In this document: piece by piece, positions 1-8,724 of the stretch
How positions within the stretch are numbered: position 1 is the stretch's first letter
Layout of the letters: every line of letters starts with the position of its first letter
Assembly (NCBI GenBank): GCA_934464705.1
Contig: CAKSKB010000006.1
Coordinates: 56,735 to 120,734, forward strand
Reading direction: 5' to 3'
DNA: 64,000 nucleotides
Source of the DNA: an uncultured Clostridia bacterium
GTDB taxonomy: Bacteria > Bacillota > Clostridia > HGM11514
Translations under genes and position numbers: made by a program
Notes under the pieces: generated by a model
Told to the model about the DNA's origin: nothing
The model's input: only the letters and a program-made list of their open reading frames with translations
Database searches by the model: none

Positions 1-427
1 CAACGGCGTCCGCGGGGTTCAGTATAACCATGCCGGGAACCGTCCTCATAAGCCCGATGTCCTCAAGACACTGATGGGTTGCACCGTCCTCGCCTACGGT
101 AACGCCGGCATGAGTAGCCGCAATTTTAACATTAAGCTTGGGGTACGCAACCGAATTTCTAATCTGCTCAAACGCACGCCCGGAAGCGAACATAGCAAAC
201 GAGCTTGCAAAAACCGTCTTTCCGGTTGACGCAATACCTGCTGCGGTTGAAATCATGTTGCCCTCGGCAATACCTGTATTTATAAACCTTTCGGGAAATT
301 CCTTTTTGAACATTGCGGTGTTTGTGGATTTTGAAAGGTCAGCGTCCATAACAACAATATCATAATCTTTGCCGAATTCTGCGAGAGCCTTTCCGTAGGC
401 TGCTCTTGTTGCGATTTTGTCTGCCAT
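1..427 (-). CDS. Transketolase, C-terminal subunit (partial, runs off left edge)
   Basis: Reading the minus strand from ATG at 427 gives MADKIATRAAYGKALAEFGK, followed by DADLSKST, FINTGIAEGNM and GEDGATHQ. These are typical of the pyrimidine-binding and C-terminal part of split transketolases, which move two-carbon ketol units between sugar phosphates in the non-oxidative pentose phosphate pathway. The N-terminal partner ends one base upstream, so the two are translationally coupled and should form one thiamine-diphosphate enzyme. About 142 codons are present; the rest lies beyond position 1. The start has a GGAGGGTAAGTG site just upstream. Confidence 0.93.
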   Translation of the reverse strand, partial: MADKIATRAAYGKALAEFGKDYDIVVMDADLSKSTNTAMFKKEFPERFINTGIAEGNMISTAAGIASTGKTVFASSFAMFASGRAFEQIRNSVAYPKLNVKIAATHAGVTVGEDGATHQCLEDIGLMRTVPGMVILNPADAV

Positions 428-428
428 A

Positions 429-1265
429 TCACTTACCCTCCAATTCATTCAAAGCGCTGTCGAGTTCTGCCATTGCCTGTTTGTACTGCTCCTCGTTCGG
501 TGCGCTGCCGTGCCAGGAAACCTCATTTTCCATGAACGAAACGCCCTTGCCCTTGGTTGTTTTCATAATAATAACCGAAGGCTTGCCGCAAACCTTTGCT
601 GCGGCAGAAACCGCTTCACGAAGAGCGTCGGGATCATGTCCGTCAACCACCTGAACATCCCAGCCGAACGCCCTGAACTTTTCATCAATCGGGCAGGGCG
701 ACATAACATCAGTAATTTTTCCGTCTATCTGAAGTCCGTTAAAATCAACAAAAGCCGTAAGATTGTCAAGCTTATACTGAGCGGCAAACATAGCAGCCTC
801 CCAGACCTGCCCCTCCTCAAGCTCGCCGTCGCCGAGGATTGCATAAACGTGATAATCCTTGTTATCCATTTTGCCTGCAATCGCCATACCGTTTGCGGCG
901 CTTATACCCTGACCGAGAGAACCCGTTGACATATCAACCCCCGGCACACCCTTCATATCGGGATGTCCCTGAAGATAGCTGTCAATTTGGCGAAGAGTTT
1001 TGATATCCTCAACCGGGAAATATCCCCTTTCCGCCAATGCGCCGTAAAGCGCCGGTGCGCAGTGCCCCTTTGAAAGAACCAGCCTGTCACGGTTTTCATC
1101 CTTCGGGTGCTTGGGGTCAACATTCATCACTTCAAAATAAAGAAGCGCAAGCAAATCGGCAATCGAAAGCGAACCGCCCGGATGGCCCGACGCCGCACTG
1201 TAAACCCCTTCAATAGCATGTTTGCGGATTTTTGCCGCAAGAATTTTCAAGCTTTTGTTGTCCAC
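429..1265 (-). CDS. Transketolase, N-terminal (thiamine diphosphate-binding) subunit
   Basis: This 278-residue protein is the N-terminal half of a two-gene transketolase. The family pattern is clear: SGHPGGSLS near residue 27, LSKGHCAPALYG near 65, GSLGQGISAANGMA near 117 and GDGELEEGQVWEAAMFA near 146, the last being the GDG thiamine-diphosphate/metal motif. It starts at GTG 1265 behind an AGGAGG site. The C-terminal subunit follows after one base. The split form is common in Clostridia and archaea; nothing appears broken. Downstream genes of the same operon, if any, are outside the window. Confidence 0.95.
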   Translation of the reverse strand: MDNKSLKILAAKIRKHAIEGVYSAASGHPGGSLSIADLLALLYFEVMNVDPKHPKDENRDRLVLSKGHCAPALYGALAERGYFPVEDIKTLRQIDSYLQGHPDMKGVPGVDMSTGSLGQGISAANGMAIAGKMDNKDYHVYAILGDGELEEGQVWEAAMFAAQYKLDNLTAFVDFNGLQIDGKITDVMSPCPIDEKFRAFGWDVQVVDGHDPDALREAVSAAAKVCGKPSVIIMKTTKGKGVSFMENEVSWHGSAPNEEQYKQAMAELDSALNELEGK

Positions 1266-1290
1266 AGGTTAAGAACCTCCTAAGTAAATT

Positions 1291-2181
1291 TTAATAAAGA
1301 ATAAGGTCGGATCTCTTTGAGAATACATCTCCGAGAGAGTAGTTTCCGAGAACCGCGTTCGGGTCGTCGTTAACGCTGAACCTTACATAATTAACATCGT
1401 CAAGCTCCGTAAGAGCATTCACAATAGAATATATTGAGAGAGTATCGCTGCCGTTTTCACTGTTTATAAATGCCTGCGAAACATTCAGCGTGAGAATATC
1501 CTCGGACTGCGCACAGCCGATAAGAACCGTATTCTGCGGTATAACATTGACCTTATTTTCGGGGTCTTTTGTACCTTTGAATGTTTCCTCGACAATGCTT
1601 GCGGCGAGAATATCTTTTACATAAACAAGCCTTTTTTCGCGGATAAGACCGGTTGCATTTTTGTCGGCAAAGAAGAGCGTAACCAATTTTACGGGAAGAT
1701 TCATTTCATCTTTTTTTGCAATAAGCCCCGATTCGTAAGCCTTGCCCATAAGCCCGTCAACCGTACCGTTTTCGTCGAAAAACTGAATTTTTGCAACCTG
1801 TTCGTACTGGCTCACGCAAAGCGCAAGCATCTCAGCTGCATACATTCTTTCGCTATCATCAAGATTATCTATAACATTGTTGAAATGACACTTTGCGGTA
1901 TTGTTTTCAATCTCAATTTTTTTCAGAACCAGCTCGTCCGGAAAAATAATTCTGTTCTGCTTCATTGTTTCCTTGCAGGAGGTTGTATAAAGATTTGTGT
2001 CAAACGGAGCGGAAATTATAAGCTTTGAAATCATTGAAAGATTGTTGTTTATTGCATATACATTGATGCTTACCTTTTTGTTCGACTCGATTGCGCCCAT
2101 CTCGTTTGCATTTTCAACACCGCATGAACAGAGCGAAAAAACAAGCGCAAATACAAGAACAAGATTTATAAACCGTTTCAT
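1291..2181 (-). CDS. GerMN-domain lipoprotein
   Basis: A 296-residue exported protein. The N-terminus is a lipoprotein signal (LVFALVFSLCSCG, lipobox cysteine at about residue 18-20). The mature part looks like one or two GerMN domains; the clearer second copy has TLFFADKNATGL, the LVYVKD segment, PQNTVLIGCA and a VNALTELDDVNYVRFSVND ending. GerMN domains occur in GerM, a spore envelope/peptidoglycan-associated protein, and in other clostridial lipoproteins. Its own promoter lies upstream (2225-2253), and it follows the YycI/YycH-like genes on the same strand, which suggests a cell-envelope role. The exact function is not known. Confidence 0.8.
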   Translation of the reverse strand: MKRFINLVLVFALVFSLCSCGVENANEMGAIESNKKVSINVYAINNNLSMISKLIISAPFDTNLYTTSCKETMKQNRIIFPDELVLKKIEIENNTAKCHFNNVIDNLDDSERMYAAEMLALCVSQYEQVAKIQFFDENGTVDGLMGKAYESGLIAKKDEMNLPVKLVTLFFADKNATGLIREKRLVYVKDILAASIVEETFKGTKDPENKVNVIPQNTVLIGCAQSEDILTLNVSQAFINSENGSDTLSIYSIVNALTELDDVNYVRFSVNDDPNAVLGNYSLGDVFSKRSDLILY

Positions 2182-2224
2182 AAGAAAAAACCTTAACCTT
2201 TCACAAAATTAACATACCTTATTT

Positions 2225-2253
2225 ATTGTAACACAGATTCTGCCTTTTTTCAA
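2225..2253 (-). promoter_or_regulatory. Sigma-A-type promoter of the GerMN lipoprotein gene
   Basis: On the minus strand TTGAAA (2248-2253) and TACAAT (2225-2230) are separated by 17 bp. Transcription would start near 2218, about 35 bases before the ATG at 2181, with an AAGGTTAAGG ribosome site between. Confidence 0.6.
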
Positions 2254-2270
2254 GTATTTTATTTTAATTT

Positions 2271-3098
2271 TCACGCGGGATTTCTTATATCGTAGAAAAA
2301 CTCGCTGCCGATGTCCGTTGTAATCTTTGCCGACGGTATAAGCTGAGTGTTTCTGACGCTTGCGCCGGAATCCGACTGAGCGGTATAGCCGAGAACAAGC
2401 GAATCGACGGCGCAGGCCTTTTCGCCTCTTGTTTTGTCAGCGGCAAAATCGAGAAGAACCTCCGCCGGACTTACGGTTTTTGCCGACTGAATATGGTTAT
2501 CCGAAATCTCATACCATACTATGTTTGCAGAACTTACCGTACCGCCGTTGACAAAGACCTCGCCGTAAGCGCCGAAAACATCGAAACCGTTGTATTTCTG
2601 AACATACTTCAGAGTAAATGCACCGCCGTTTCCGACCGCACCTTCAAAGCCGCCCGAAATATCGAGTCCGAATTCCGAAAAATATTTTTCGGCAGCAAGC
2701 TTAGCTTCCTCCTCGCCGGAAGCTCCGCCCGAAGATTCCGCCGTATTTTCAAAATGCACAATGTCCTCGTAAACCGAAACCGCGGTGTTTCCGATAATAA
2801 AATCGCCTTTTTCGTTAAGTTCCGCCGTACTGCGGATTTTCTTTATAAACGAAGATTCGTAAGACATTATCGGCGTTGCTTCCGGGATTGACATCGTTTC
2901 GGTGTCGGAAATCACGAACTTGTCCGGAACTTCAATATTATTGTTTTTCAGAATAGTTTTTATTTCCTCCAGAGTACGGCCCGAGAAACGGCTGTCGTCG
3001 GTGTTTTTGCTGTAGAGAACCCCTGCAAGCATAATATTTATCAGAGCAAAAAGAATTATTAAAATAACTTTAACCTTAGTCCAGTTCACGAAATTCAC
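2271..3098 (-). CDS. YycI-like regulatory membrane protein
   Basis: A 275-residue protein with one N-terminal membrane anchor (WTKVKVILIILFALINIMLAG) and an extracytoplasmic body. The start MNFVNWTKVKVILI and a C-terminal block with LLDFAADKTRGEKACAVDSLVLGYT resemble the YycI family. In bacilli YycI with YycH binds the WalK sensor kinase and tunes the WalRK cell-wall two-component system. The ATG at 3098 overlaps the stop of the YycH-like gene by four bases, as expected of a coupled pair. No walR/walK genes lie beside it here, so its partner kinase is unknown. Confidence 0.75.
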   Translation of the reverse strand: MNFVNWTKVKVILIILFALINIMLAGVLYSKNTDDSRFSGRTLEEIKTILKNNNIEVPDKFVISDTETMSIPEATPIMSYESSFIKKIRSTAELNEKGDFIIGNTAVSVYEDIVHFENTAESSGGASGEEEAKLAAEKYFSEFGLDISGGFEGAVGNGGAFTLKYVQKYNGFDVFGAYGEVFVNGGTVSSANIVWYEISDNHIQSAKTVSPAEVLLDFAADKTRGEKACAVDSLVLGYTAQSDSGASVRNTQLIPSAKITTDIGSEFFYDIRNPA

Positions 3099-4558
3099 CG
3101 CCTGAGGGAAGATGTTTCGCCGTTTTCCGACGATATATTCCAGTAAGTGTTGATTTTTCCGTTTGTACCGTAATCGATGTATCCCAAAAACAAATCCGCC
3201 GCCTCCGAATCCCCCGGAAGTTCCTCAAAAAAGCTGTCCAGCGCTTCCAGCGGCGTTGCGTTTTCGGCAAAATCTCCGGTTTCGCCGTAGCTTCTTACAT
3301 ATGCTTTCAATGAAACAAGACGGTTGTTTTTGACCTCCAGTTCCACCGCATGCTTTATATCCCCGGAGTTAATTATAATCGGAAAACCGTTGTATCTGAA
3401 ATCGAAATTCAATTTATAATCGGAATAATTATCCGTCACGGACGAACTTAGCCTCACATCCGGAAGTTCCCCGGCGGCCAGCGCCGACCAGACATTGCCG
3501 AGAATTTCGGACACACTGTCAACGGTATCGAGGATATTCTGCGGATTGTCCGGAATTTCGGAATGAATCTGCATATTAATGCCCTTTTCGGGGGTTGTGG
3601 TTGTATATTCCAGCATACCGTTTCTGCCAAGTTTGATGGTGCTGTAATTCTCAACAAAGACGAGGGTTCCGTCCTTGTCGGTATACCTCCTTACAGAGTT
3701 GGGATTGTATCCGAACGCCGAAATAAAGCGGTTTATGCTGTCAACATCGAGTTCGGACGGCTCTCCGCGGTCAAACGGAGATTTACCCGTAATCACAGCT
3801 GTTTCAGGTCTTTCGCTCGAAGTATCGATAAACACAAGGGGGTCAAAAACCACCCTTTGTTCAACGCCTATATCGGACTTATAAAATCCAAGTTCATATG
3901 CGGAGATAAATTTGTTTCCTCCCTTTGAAAAAGCGGAAACCGCTTCATCAAAGGCGTTTCTGCACCCGGAAACCCTGTATTTAAGTACAGTTTTTTTTGC
4001 CGAATCGTGCATATAAACCAGGACCGAGTCATCGGATGCCGAATCGGGGATTACCGAAAAATCCTTTATGCTTAAAATATCGGAAAATATCGGGCTGCTG
4101 TTAACCTCGCACATATGACCGATAACCTTAGCCGGAAGGCTCACCGGATATTTCACCATTACAGAGCGGCTTTTGAGCGTGTCATAATACTCGCCGAGAG
4201 AAACCTCCGTTCCGCCATCCTCTTTTTTGAAGAGCATCGAAAGAACCTTTTTTGAAAGACCGTTAAGCTCGGAAAACGAATCGTCATCGCCGCCGGCGTA
4301 TATGGAGCTGCCCATTCCCGGAACACTCACCGCGATTGACGCAGGCTTGAAAACCGTTTCGTGCAGGGGAGCAACGGCGTCGGGTTCAAGCTCCTCCTCA
4401 TCAATGAAGGGAAGACAAGATATAAATTTTTCCTTATTAACAAAAAAATTACGACCGTCAGGCCATAATTCTTCCGAAACCCATATTTTAACTGTAAGCA
4501 CAACGCTGCAAGCAACCAGCAATATTAATGCAACCGATGCGATTTTATCTTTTTTCAT
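3095..4558 (-). CDS. YycH-like regulatory membrane protein
   Basis: A 487-residue protein with one N-terminal membrane segment (ASVALILLVACSVVLTVKIWV, about residues 6-26) and a long outside domain. The order YycH then YycI with a four-base overlap, the single anchor next to SEELWPDGRNFF and the length match the YycH family, which restrains or activates WalK in Firmicutes. Sequence similarity I can see by eye is modest, so the call leans on architecture and the YycI neighbour. It follows a small secreted-protein gene by 14 bases and is probably in one transcript with it. Confidence 0.72.
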   Translation of the reverse strand: MKKDKIASVALILLVACSVVLTVKIWVSEELWPDGRNFFVNKEKFISCLPFIDEEELEPDAVAPLHETVFKPASIAVSVPGMGSSIYAGGDDDSFSELNGLSKKVLSMLFKKEDGGTEVSLGEYYDTLKSRSVMVKYPVSLPAKVIGHMCEVNSSPIFSDILSIKDFSVIPDSASDDSVLVYMHDSAKKTVLKYRVSGCRNAFDEAVSAFSKGGNKFISAYELGFYKSDIGVEQRVVFDPLVFIDTSSERPETAVITGKSPFDRGEPSELDVDSINRFISAFGYNPNSVRRYTDKDGTLVFVENYSTIKLGRNGMLEYTTTTPEKGINMQIHSEIPDNPQNILDTVDSVSEILGNVWSALAAGELPDVRLSSSVTDNYSDYKLNFDFRYNGFPIIINSGDIKHAVELEVKNNRLVSLKAYVRSYGETGDFAENATPLEALDSFFEELPGDSEAADLFLGYIDYGTNGKINTYWNISSENGETSSLRR

Positions 4559-4572
4559 AAAAATCCGTCCGA

Positions 4573-4974
4573 TTAATAAATATTATTAAATCCGAAGCAG
4601 ATAGCGTCAAACCTCACCTGCTTATACCTGTCCCCAAGCTGAGCACGGACAACGAATGAATTTCTGCCGGGGTAAAGGGCAACCGTGCGGAAAAATATCC
4701 CTGACGCACCCACATAAGAGGAAGCGCCGCAAAGCACATATGCACCCGACGCATTGAGCCTGTAAACCGAAACCTCGGCACCGCTCTTTGAGTACCCCGA
4801 AATCACGCACTCTCCCGAAGGCACCGTAACGGTGGAATATACCGGGTTTGTGAGCGCCATAACGGAAGAATCATTTCCGCCGTCGCCGCCGTTTACACTG
4901 TACGGCGCAGCAAATGCAGCCTGCGAAAAGCAGAGCATGGCAACAATTATTAAGCTTGCAACAAATCTTTTCAC
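4573..4974 (-). CDS. Small secreted protein, function unknown
   Basis: A 133-residue protein starting at GTG 4974 behind a GGAAGGAGC site. Residues 1-22 are a signal peptide ending in AAFA, cleaved before APYS. The remaining ~110 residues contain a beta-rich stretch (VPSGECVISGYSKSGAEVSVYRL ... ALYPGRNSFVVRAQLGDRYKQ) that reads like one Ig-like or carbohydrate-binding-type beta-sandwich. I recognise no named family. It is first gene of the yycH/yycI transcript; a TATAAT at 5007-5012 on the minus strand may be its -10 box. Confidence 0.65.
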   Translation of the reverse strand: MKRFVASLIIVAMLCFSQAAFAAPYSVNGGDGGNDSSVMALTNPVYSTVTVPSGECVISGYSKSGAEVSVYRLNASGAYVLCGASSYVGASGIFFRTVALYPGRNSFVVRAQLGDRYKQVRFDAICFGFNNIY

Positions 4975-5095
4975 AAAAACCGCTCCTTCCGTATTCTTTT
5001 ACCCGTATTATACATTATATATATTACAGGCTTGTTACATCGCCGTTAAGAAAAGGTTAAATAGTAAAAAGTTTGAAACCGAGCCGAAGTTTATA

Positions 5096-5142
5096 TTGAC
5101 ATTTTTTCAATTAGTGGTATAATAATATGAGAAACATTCTCA
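5096..5142 (+). promoter_or_regulatory. Promoter and Fur/Zur-family operator of the zinc uptake operon
   Basis: TTGACA at 5096-5101 and TATAAT at 5118-5123 have a 16-bp spacer. Directly downstream, at the predicted start of transcription, is the perfect inverted repeat TGAGAA-ACA-TTCTCA (5128-5142), a 7-1-7 layout typical of Fur-family repressors. Given the zinc-type transporter it precedes, Zur is the likely binder (inference). Confidence 0.72.
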
Positions 5143-5163
5143 AATTCATCGGAGGAATATATT

Positions 5164-6096
5164 TTGAAAAAGATTTTTAAGGCAGCGGCGTATATTTGCT
5201 GTATAGCGATTCTGCTCTGCGGCTGTACGGCGGAAATGCCGGAAATGAACAAAGAAAAAATATCGGTTATAACCACGATATTCGCACCGTACGATTTTGT
5301 GCGGCAGATAGGCGGGGACAGAGTTTCCGTAAAAATGCTGCTGCATCCCGGGGCGGACTCTCATTCGTATGAGCCGTCACCGAAAGATATTGTAAGGATT
5401 TCGGACTGTGATTTGTTCATATATACCGGAGGCGAGAACGACGAGTGGGTCAGCGGGCTTTTGAAAAACAATAAGGACATCAACACCCTGAAAATGCTTG
5501 ACTGCGTTGATACAATTGATGAGGAGATAAAAGACGGAATGGCAGGGCATGAACACTCCGGGCACGGCGAAGCCGATGACCATGTGTGGACATCGCCGAA
5601 GAACGCAATCGGAATAGTTGAAAAAATCCGTGAGCAGCTGTGCGCAAAGGACCCCGAAAACAGCGGATATTATACCGAAAATGCCGCTGCGTATACTGCG
5701 AAACTCCAAAAAACAGACAGTGAATTTCGTGAAATAGTAAAAAACGCAAAACGGAAAACCCTTATTTTCGGTGACAGATTCCCCGTGAGATACTTTGTTG
5801 AAGAATACGGACTTGATTATTATGCAGCGTTTCCGGGATGCTCTTCATCAGTTGAAGCAAATCCGAAAACCGTTGAATATCTCATAAACAAAATAAAAGC
5901 CGAAAAAATCCCGGCGGTTTTTTATATTGAGCTTTCCGATAAACGCATGGCAAAGGTTTTGGCTGAAGAAACCGGGGCAAAAATGCTGCTTTTCCACTCG
6001 GCGCATAATGTATCGGCGGAAGATTTCAAAAATGGCATTACCTATCTTGATATTATGAAAAATAACGAAAAGACATTGAAGGAGGCGCTGTCATGA
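5164..6096 (+). CDS. znuA: Metal (zinc) ABC transporter substrate-binding lipoprotein
   Basis: A 310-residue cluster A-I solute-binding protein. It starts at TTG 5164 with GGAGG at 5150-5154, and has a lipoprotein signal (IAILLCGC, cysteine near residue 20). Metal-binding motifs visible are HPGADSHSYEPSPKD with the first ligand histidine, a short His-rich loop HEHSGHGEADDHVWTSP carrying the second, and the late FHSAHNVSAEDF. The His loop favours zinc over manganese, but this cannot be proven from sequence. ATG of the ATPase gene overlaps its stop by four bases. Confidence 0.88.
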   Translation: MKKIFKAAAYICCIAILLCGCTAEMPEMNKEKISVITTIFAPYDFVRQIGGDRVSVKMLLHPGADSHSYEPSPKDIVRISDCDLFIYTGGENDEWVSGLLKNNKDINTLKMLDCVDTIDEEIKDGMAGHEHSGHGEADDHVWTSPKNAIGIVEKIREQLCAKDPENSGYYTENAAAYTAKLQKTDSEFREIVKNAKRKTLIFGDRFPVRYFVEEYGLDYYAAFPGCSSSVEANPKTVEYLINKIKAEKIPAVFYIELSDKRMAKVLAEETGAKMLLFHSAHNVSAEDFKNGITYLDIMKNNEKTLKEALS

Positions 6097-6782
6097 TATT
6101 AAAATGCAAAGATGTTTCGTTCGGATATGACGGCAAAACCGTTATTTCCGGCATTAATTTCTCGGTAAACGACGGTGACTATCTGTGTATCGTCGGCGAA
6201 AACGGTTCCGGAAAGTCAACGCTTCTTAAAGGAATTCTGCGGCTCAAGTCGCCTGAAGGGGGAAGCATGGAATTCGGTTTTAAAAGAAACGCCGCCGGAT
6301 ACCTTCCGCAGCAAAACCTTCACCACAGGGAATTTCCCGCGTCGGTGTATGAGGTGGTTATGTCGGGAACCGTCAATCGCATGAAGCTTTTCCACACAGC
6401 GTCCGATAAGCAAAAAGCACTTGCCGCAATGGAGCGGGTAAATATAACGGATTTGAAAAACCGAAGTTTTCGCGAGCTTTCCGGGGGACAGATGCAACGG
6501 ACGCTGCTTGCACGCGCGCTGCTCAGCGCAGACCGCCTTCTTGTGCTGGACGAGCCGGTTTCCGGACTTGACCCGATTGCGTCCGAGGAAATGTATTCCC
6601 TGATTTCGGATTTGAACCGCAGCGGCATGGCAATCATAATGGTTTCGCATGATATTTCACAGGCGGTAAAATATGCTTCGCATATTCTGCATCTGGGCAG
6701 AAAGCAGCTGTTTTTCGGAACAAAAGAAGATTATATTGCCTCGGATATCGGAAAGAAATTTGCCGGAGGTGACAGTTTATGA
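6093..6782 (+). CDS. znuC: Metal (zinc) ABC transporter ATP-binding protein
   Basis: A 229-residue ABC ATPase with Walker A GENGSGKST (near residue 37), Q-loop in GYLPQQN, signature ELSGGQMQR, Walker B LLVLDEPVSGLD and switch VSHD. It is the usual length for ZnuC/MntB-type ATPases and overlaps both neighbours by four bases, giving a tight substrate-binding/ATPase/permease operon. Energises uptake by the ABC-3 permease that follows. Confidence 0.9.
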   Translation: MILKCKDVSFGYDGKTVISGINFSVNDGDYLCIVGENGSGKSTLLKGILRLKSPEGGSMEFGFKRNAAGYLPQQNLHHREFPASVYEVVMSGTVNRMKLFHTASDKQKALAAMERVNITDLKNRSFRELSGGQMQRTLLARALLSADRLLVLDEPVSGLDPIASEEMYSLISDLNRSGMAIIMVSHDISQAVKYASHILHLGRKQLFFGTKEDYIASDIGKKFAGGDSL

Positions 6783-7591
6783 GCGGAGTTTTTCATATGT
6801 TTTCGTATGCCTTTATCGGGCGTGCCCTTGTTGTAGGAATACTGGTTTCGCTGTGCTGTGCGCTTTTGGGCGTAAGTCTTGTGCTCAAAAGATATTCGAT
6901 GATAGGCGATGGGCTGTCGCATGTCGGTTTCGGAGCACTCGCAATCGCCGCCGCTCTCGGGCTTGCGCCGCTGAAAGCCGCAATACCGGTTGTTATAATC
7001 GCCGCATTCTTTCTTCTGCGGCTGAGTGAGTCAAGCGCAATAAAAGGAGATTCCGCAATCGCCATGGTTTCAAGCGGAGCTCTCGCTGTGGGGATAGTGG
7101 TGGTTTCCGCCGTTTCGGGCATGAACACGGATATTATGAACTATATGTTCGGCAGCATACTTTCGGTAGGCACGGAGGACGCATACCTGAGCATTGCGGT
7201 TTCGATGATTGTCCTGATACTGTACATTCTTCTCTTTAACAGAATTTTCGCCGTAACCTTTGACGAAAACTTTGCAAGAGCGTCGGGCGTCAGGGTAGGA
7301 CTTTTCAATACTGTCCTGGCGGTTCTTACCGCTGTAACTATAGTAATAGGAATGAGAATGATGGGCGCACTGCTTATTTCAAGCCTTATCATTTTTCCTC
7401 CGCTTACGGCAATGCGTATATGCAAACGGTTCCGCCCGGTGGCTGCCGTGTCTGCGCTTATATCGATATGCACATTTCTGGTCGGCTTTGTACTATCTTA
7501 TATTTTTGAAACACCGACCGGCGCAAGCATTGTGTGCGTGGATATAATCGTTTTTATTATATTTGCCGCAATCGGGAAATTAAGAAATTAA
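6779..7591 (+). CDS. znuB: Metal (zinc) ABC transporter permease, ABC-3 family
   Basis: A 270-residue polytopic protein with about eight membrane segments. Recognisable ABC-3 features are LVSLCCALLGVSLVLKRYSMIGDGLSHVGFG near residue 25, an NRIFAVTFDENFARASG coupling loop and MMGALLISSLIIFPPLTA near 190. It completes the operon; a strong hairpin terminator follows four bases after its stop. Confidence 0.9.
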   Translation: MSGVFHMFSYAFIGRALVVGILVSLCCALLGVSLVLKRYSMIGDGLSHVGFGALAIAAALGLAPLKAAIPVVIIAAFFLLRLSESSAIKGDSAIAMVSSGALAVGIVVVSAVSGMNTDIMNYMFGSILSVGTEDAYLSIAVSMIVLILYILLFNRIFAVTFDENFARASGVRVGLFNTVLAVLTAVTIVIGMRMMGALLISSLIIFPPLTAMRICKRFRPVAAVSALISICTFLVGFVLSYIFETPTGASIVCVDIIVFIIFAAIGKLRN

Positions 7592-7595
7592 AAGA

Positions 7596-7628
7596 AAGAA
7601 GGTTTTCGCCGAGTGCGAAAACCTTCTT
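7596..7628. terminator. Bidirectional rho-independent terminator between znuB and the fucosidase gene
   Basis: A perfect 14-bp stem (AAGAAGGTTTTCGC with its complement, loop CGAGT) is followed by a T-rich stretch. The A-rich 5' flank makes it usable on the minus strand, where the convergent fucosidase gene ends at 7634. Confidence 0.85.
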
Positions 7629-7633
7629 ATTTG

Positions 7634-8599
7634 CTATTTGCATATAGTTCCTAACTTTCTGAGTATTTCCTCAGACGGTGCGGGAATTCTGCCGAGGTAA
7701 TCGGGGCCTACATTTAGAAGATAATTTATGCCCCTCTCGTTAAGGTGATTTTTGATTTCCAAAAGCTTTTCTGCACTCTTCCAGTTCTGGTCAAAGGTTT
7801 TGTAACCCCAAGTATCGTTAAGCGTGCAGGGCGCTTCGTACAACGAATCCTTAAAGTCATCGGGAATCATGTTATCGCCGGTCGTGGAGTAATCGCCCAC
7901 ACCGTTGCCGATTCTCGAATTAACAAGGCAGTTCGGCTGATACTTCTTTACCATTTCGTAAAGCTCCATGCTCTGCTCTTTTGTGATGTCGTGCGGAGTA
8001 TCGAACCAGATAAGGCAGAGGTCGCCGTATTTTGTAAGGATTTCCTTCACCTGAGGCTTTATTTTCTGTTCAAAAGCTATTGAATAATCCTTTTTTGAAT
8101 TATCCGGGAAGTCCCATTCGTTGTCCCATTTCATGCAGCCGCAGTTGAGATATTCGGTGCCGTAACCGCCGCCGTCCCTGCAGCGCCAGTCAAGCGCCTG
8201 GGAATAATAAAGCCCGAACTTCATGCCGTGCCTTCTGCAGGAATCCGCAAGCTCGGCAACCACATCTCTTTTGAAGGGCGTTGCGTCGACAATATTAAAG
8301 TTATCCGCATCGGACTTAAAAAGCGCAAAGCCTTCATGGTGCTTTGATGTAAGAACAATATATTTCATTCCTGCTGCCTGCGCAAGTTCTACCCATTCAT
8401 CGGCGTTAAAGTATATGGGGTTAAAAATCCCGGCAAGCTTTTCGTACTCGGATTTCGGAATACGAAAATAACTCTGTGCCCATTCGCCTATGTGCTCCAT
8501 TCGCTTTCCCCTGTATTCTCCGCCCAAAAGCGAGTAAAGTCCCCAATGAATCATCATTCCGAATTTCCATTCTTTAAAATCGGTTTTCATAAATTTCAT
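7634..8599 (-). CDS. Alpha-L-fucosidase, glycoside hydrolase family 29
   Basis: A 321-residue cytoplasmic enzyme (no signal peptide) that should release terminal alpha-L-fucose from oligosaccharides. GH29 marks are KFGMMIHWGLYSLLGGEY at residues 12-29, TSKHHEGFALF with His87-His88, KFGLYYSQALDW near 127 and LIWFDTPHD, in which Asp200 fits the catalytic nucleophile. The protein is short for the family (usually above 420 residues): it is essentially the catalytic barrel without a C-terminal beta-sandwich. It is divergent from an AraC regulator at 8725, the probable local controller. Confidence 0.9.
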   Translation of the reverse strand: MKFMKTDFKEWKFGMMIHWGLYSLLGGEYRGKRMEHIGEWAQSYFRIPKSEYEKLAGIFNPIYFNADEWVELAQAAGMKYIVLTSKHHEGFALFKSDADNFNIVDATPFKRDVVAELADSCRRHGMKFGLYYSQALDWRCRDGGGYGTEYLNCGCMKWDNEWDFPDNSKKDYSIAFEQKIKPQVKEILTKYGDLCLIWFDTPHDITKEQSMELYEMVKKYQPNCLVNSRIGNGVGDYSTTGDNMIPDDFKDSLYEAPCTLNDTWGYKTFDQNWKSAEKLLEIKNHLNERGINYLLNVGPDYLGRIPAPSEEILRKLGTICK

Positions 8600-8639
8600 C
8601 CTTTCCGTTGCAAATTACATGAATTTGTGATACAATTTG

Positions 8640-8668
8640 ATTGTACCACCGAACGGGTGCATTGTAAA
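8640..8668 (-). promoter_or_regulatory. Promoter of the fucosidase gene
   Basis: Minus-strand TTTACA (8663-8668) and TACAAT (8640-8645) with a 17-bp spacer. A CACC-GAACG-GGTG inverted repeat lies inside the spacer, where the divergently encoded AraC protein could bind (inference). Confidence 0.55.
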
Positions 8669-8724
8669 TTTTCAAAAAAGATAAAATATGTTTCAAAATT
8701 GTGTTATTCAGGGAGGCGAACATC

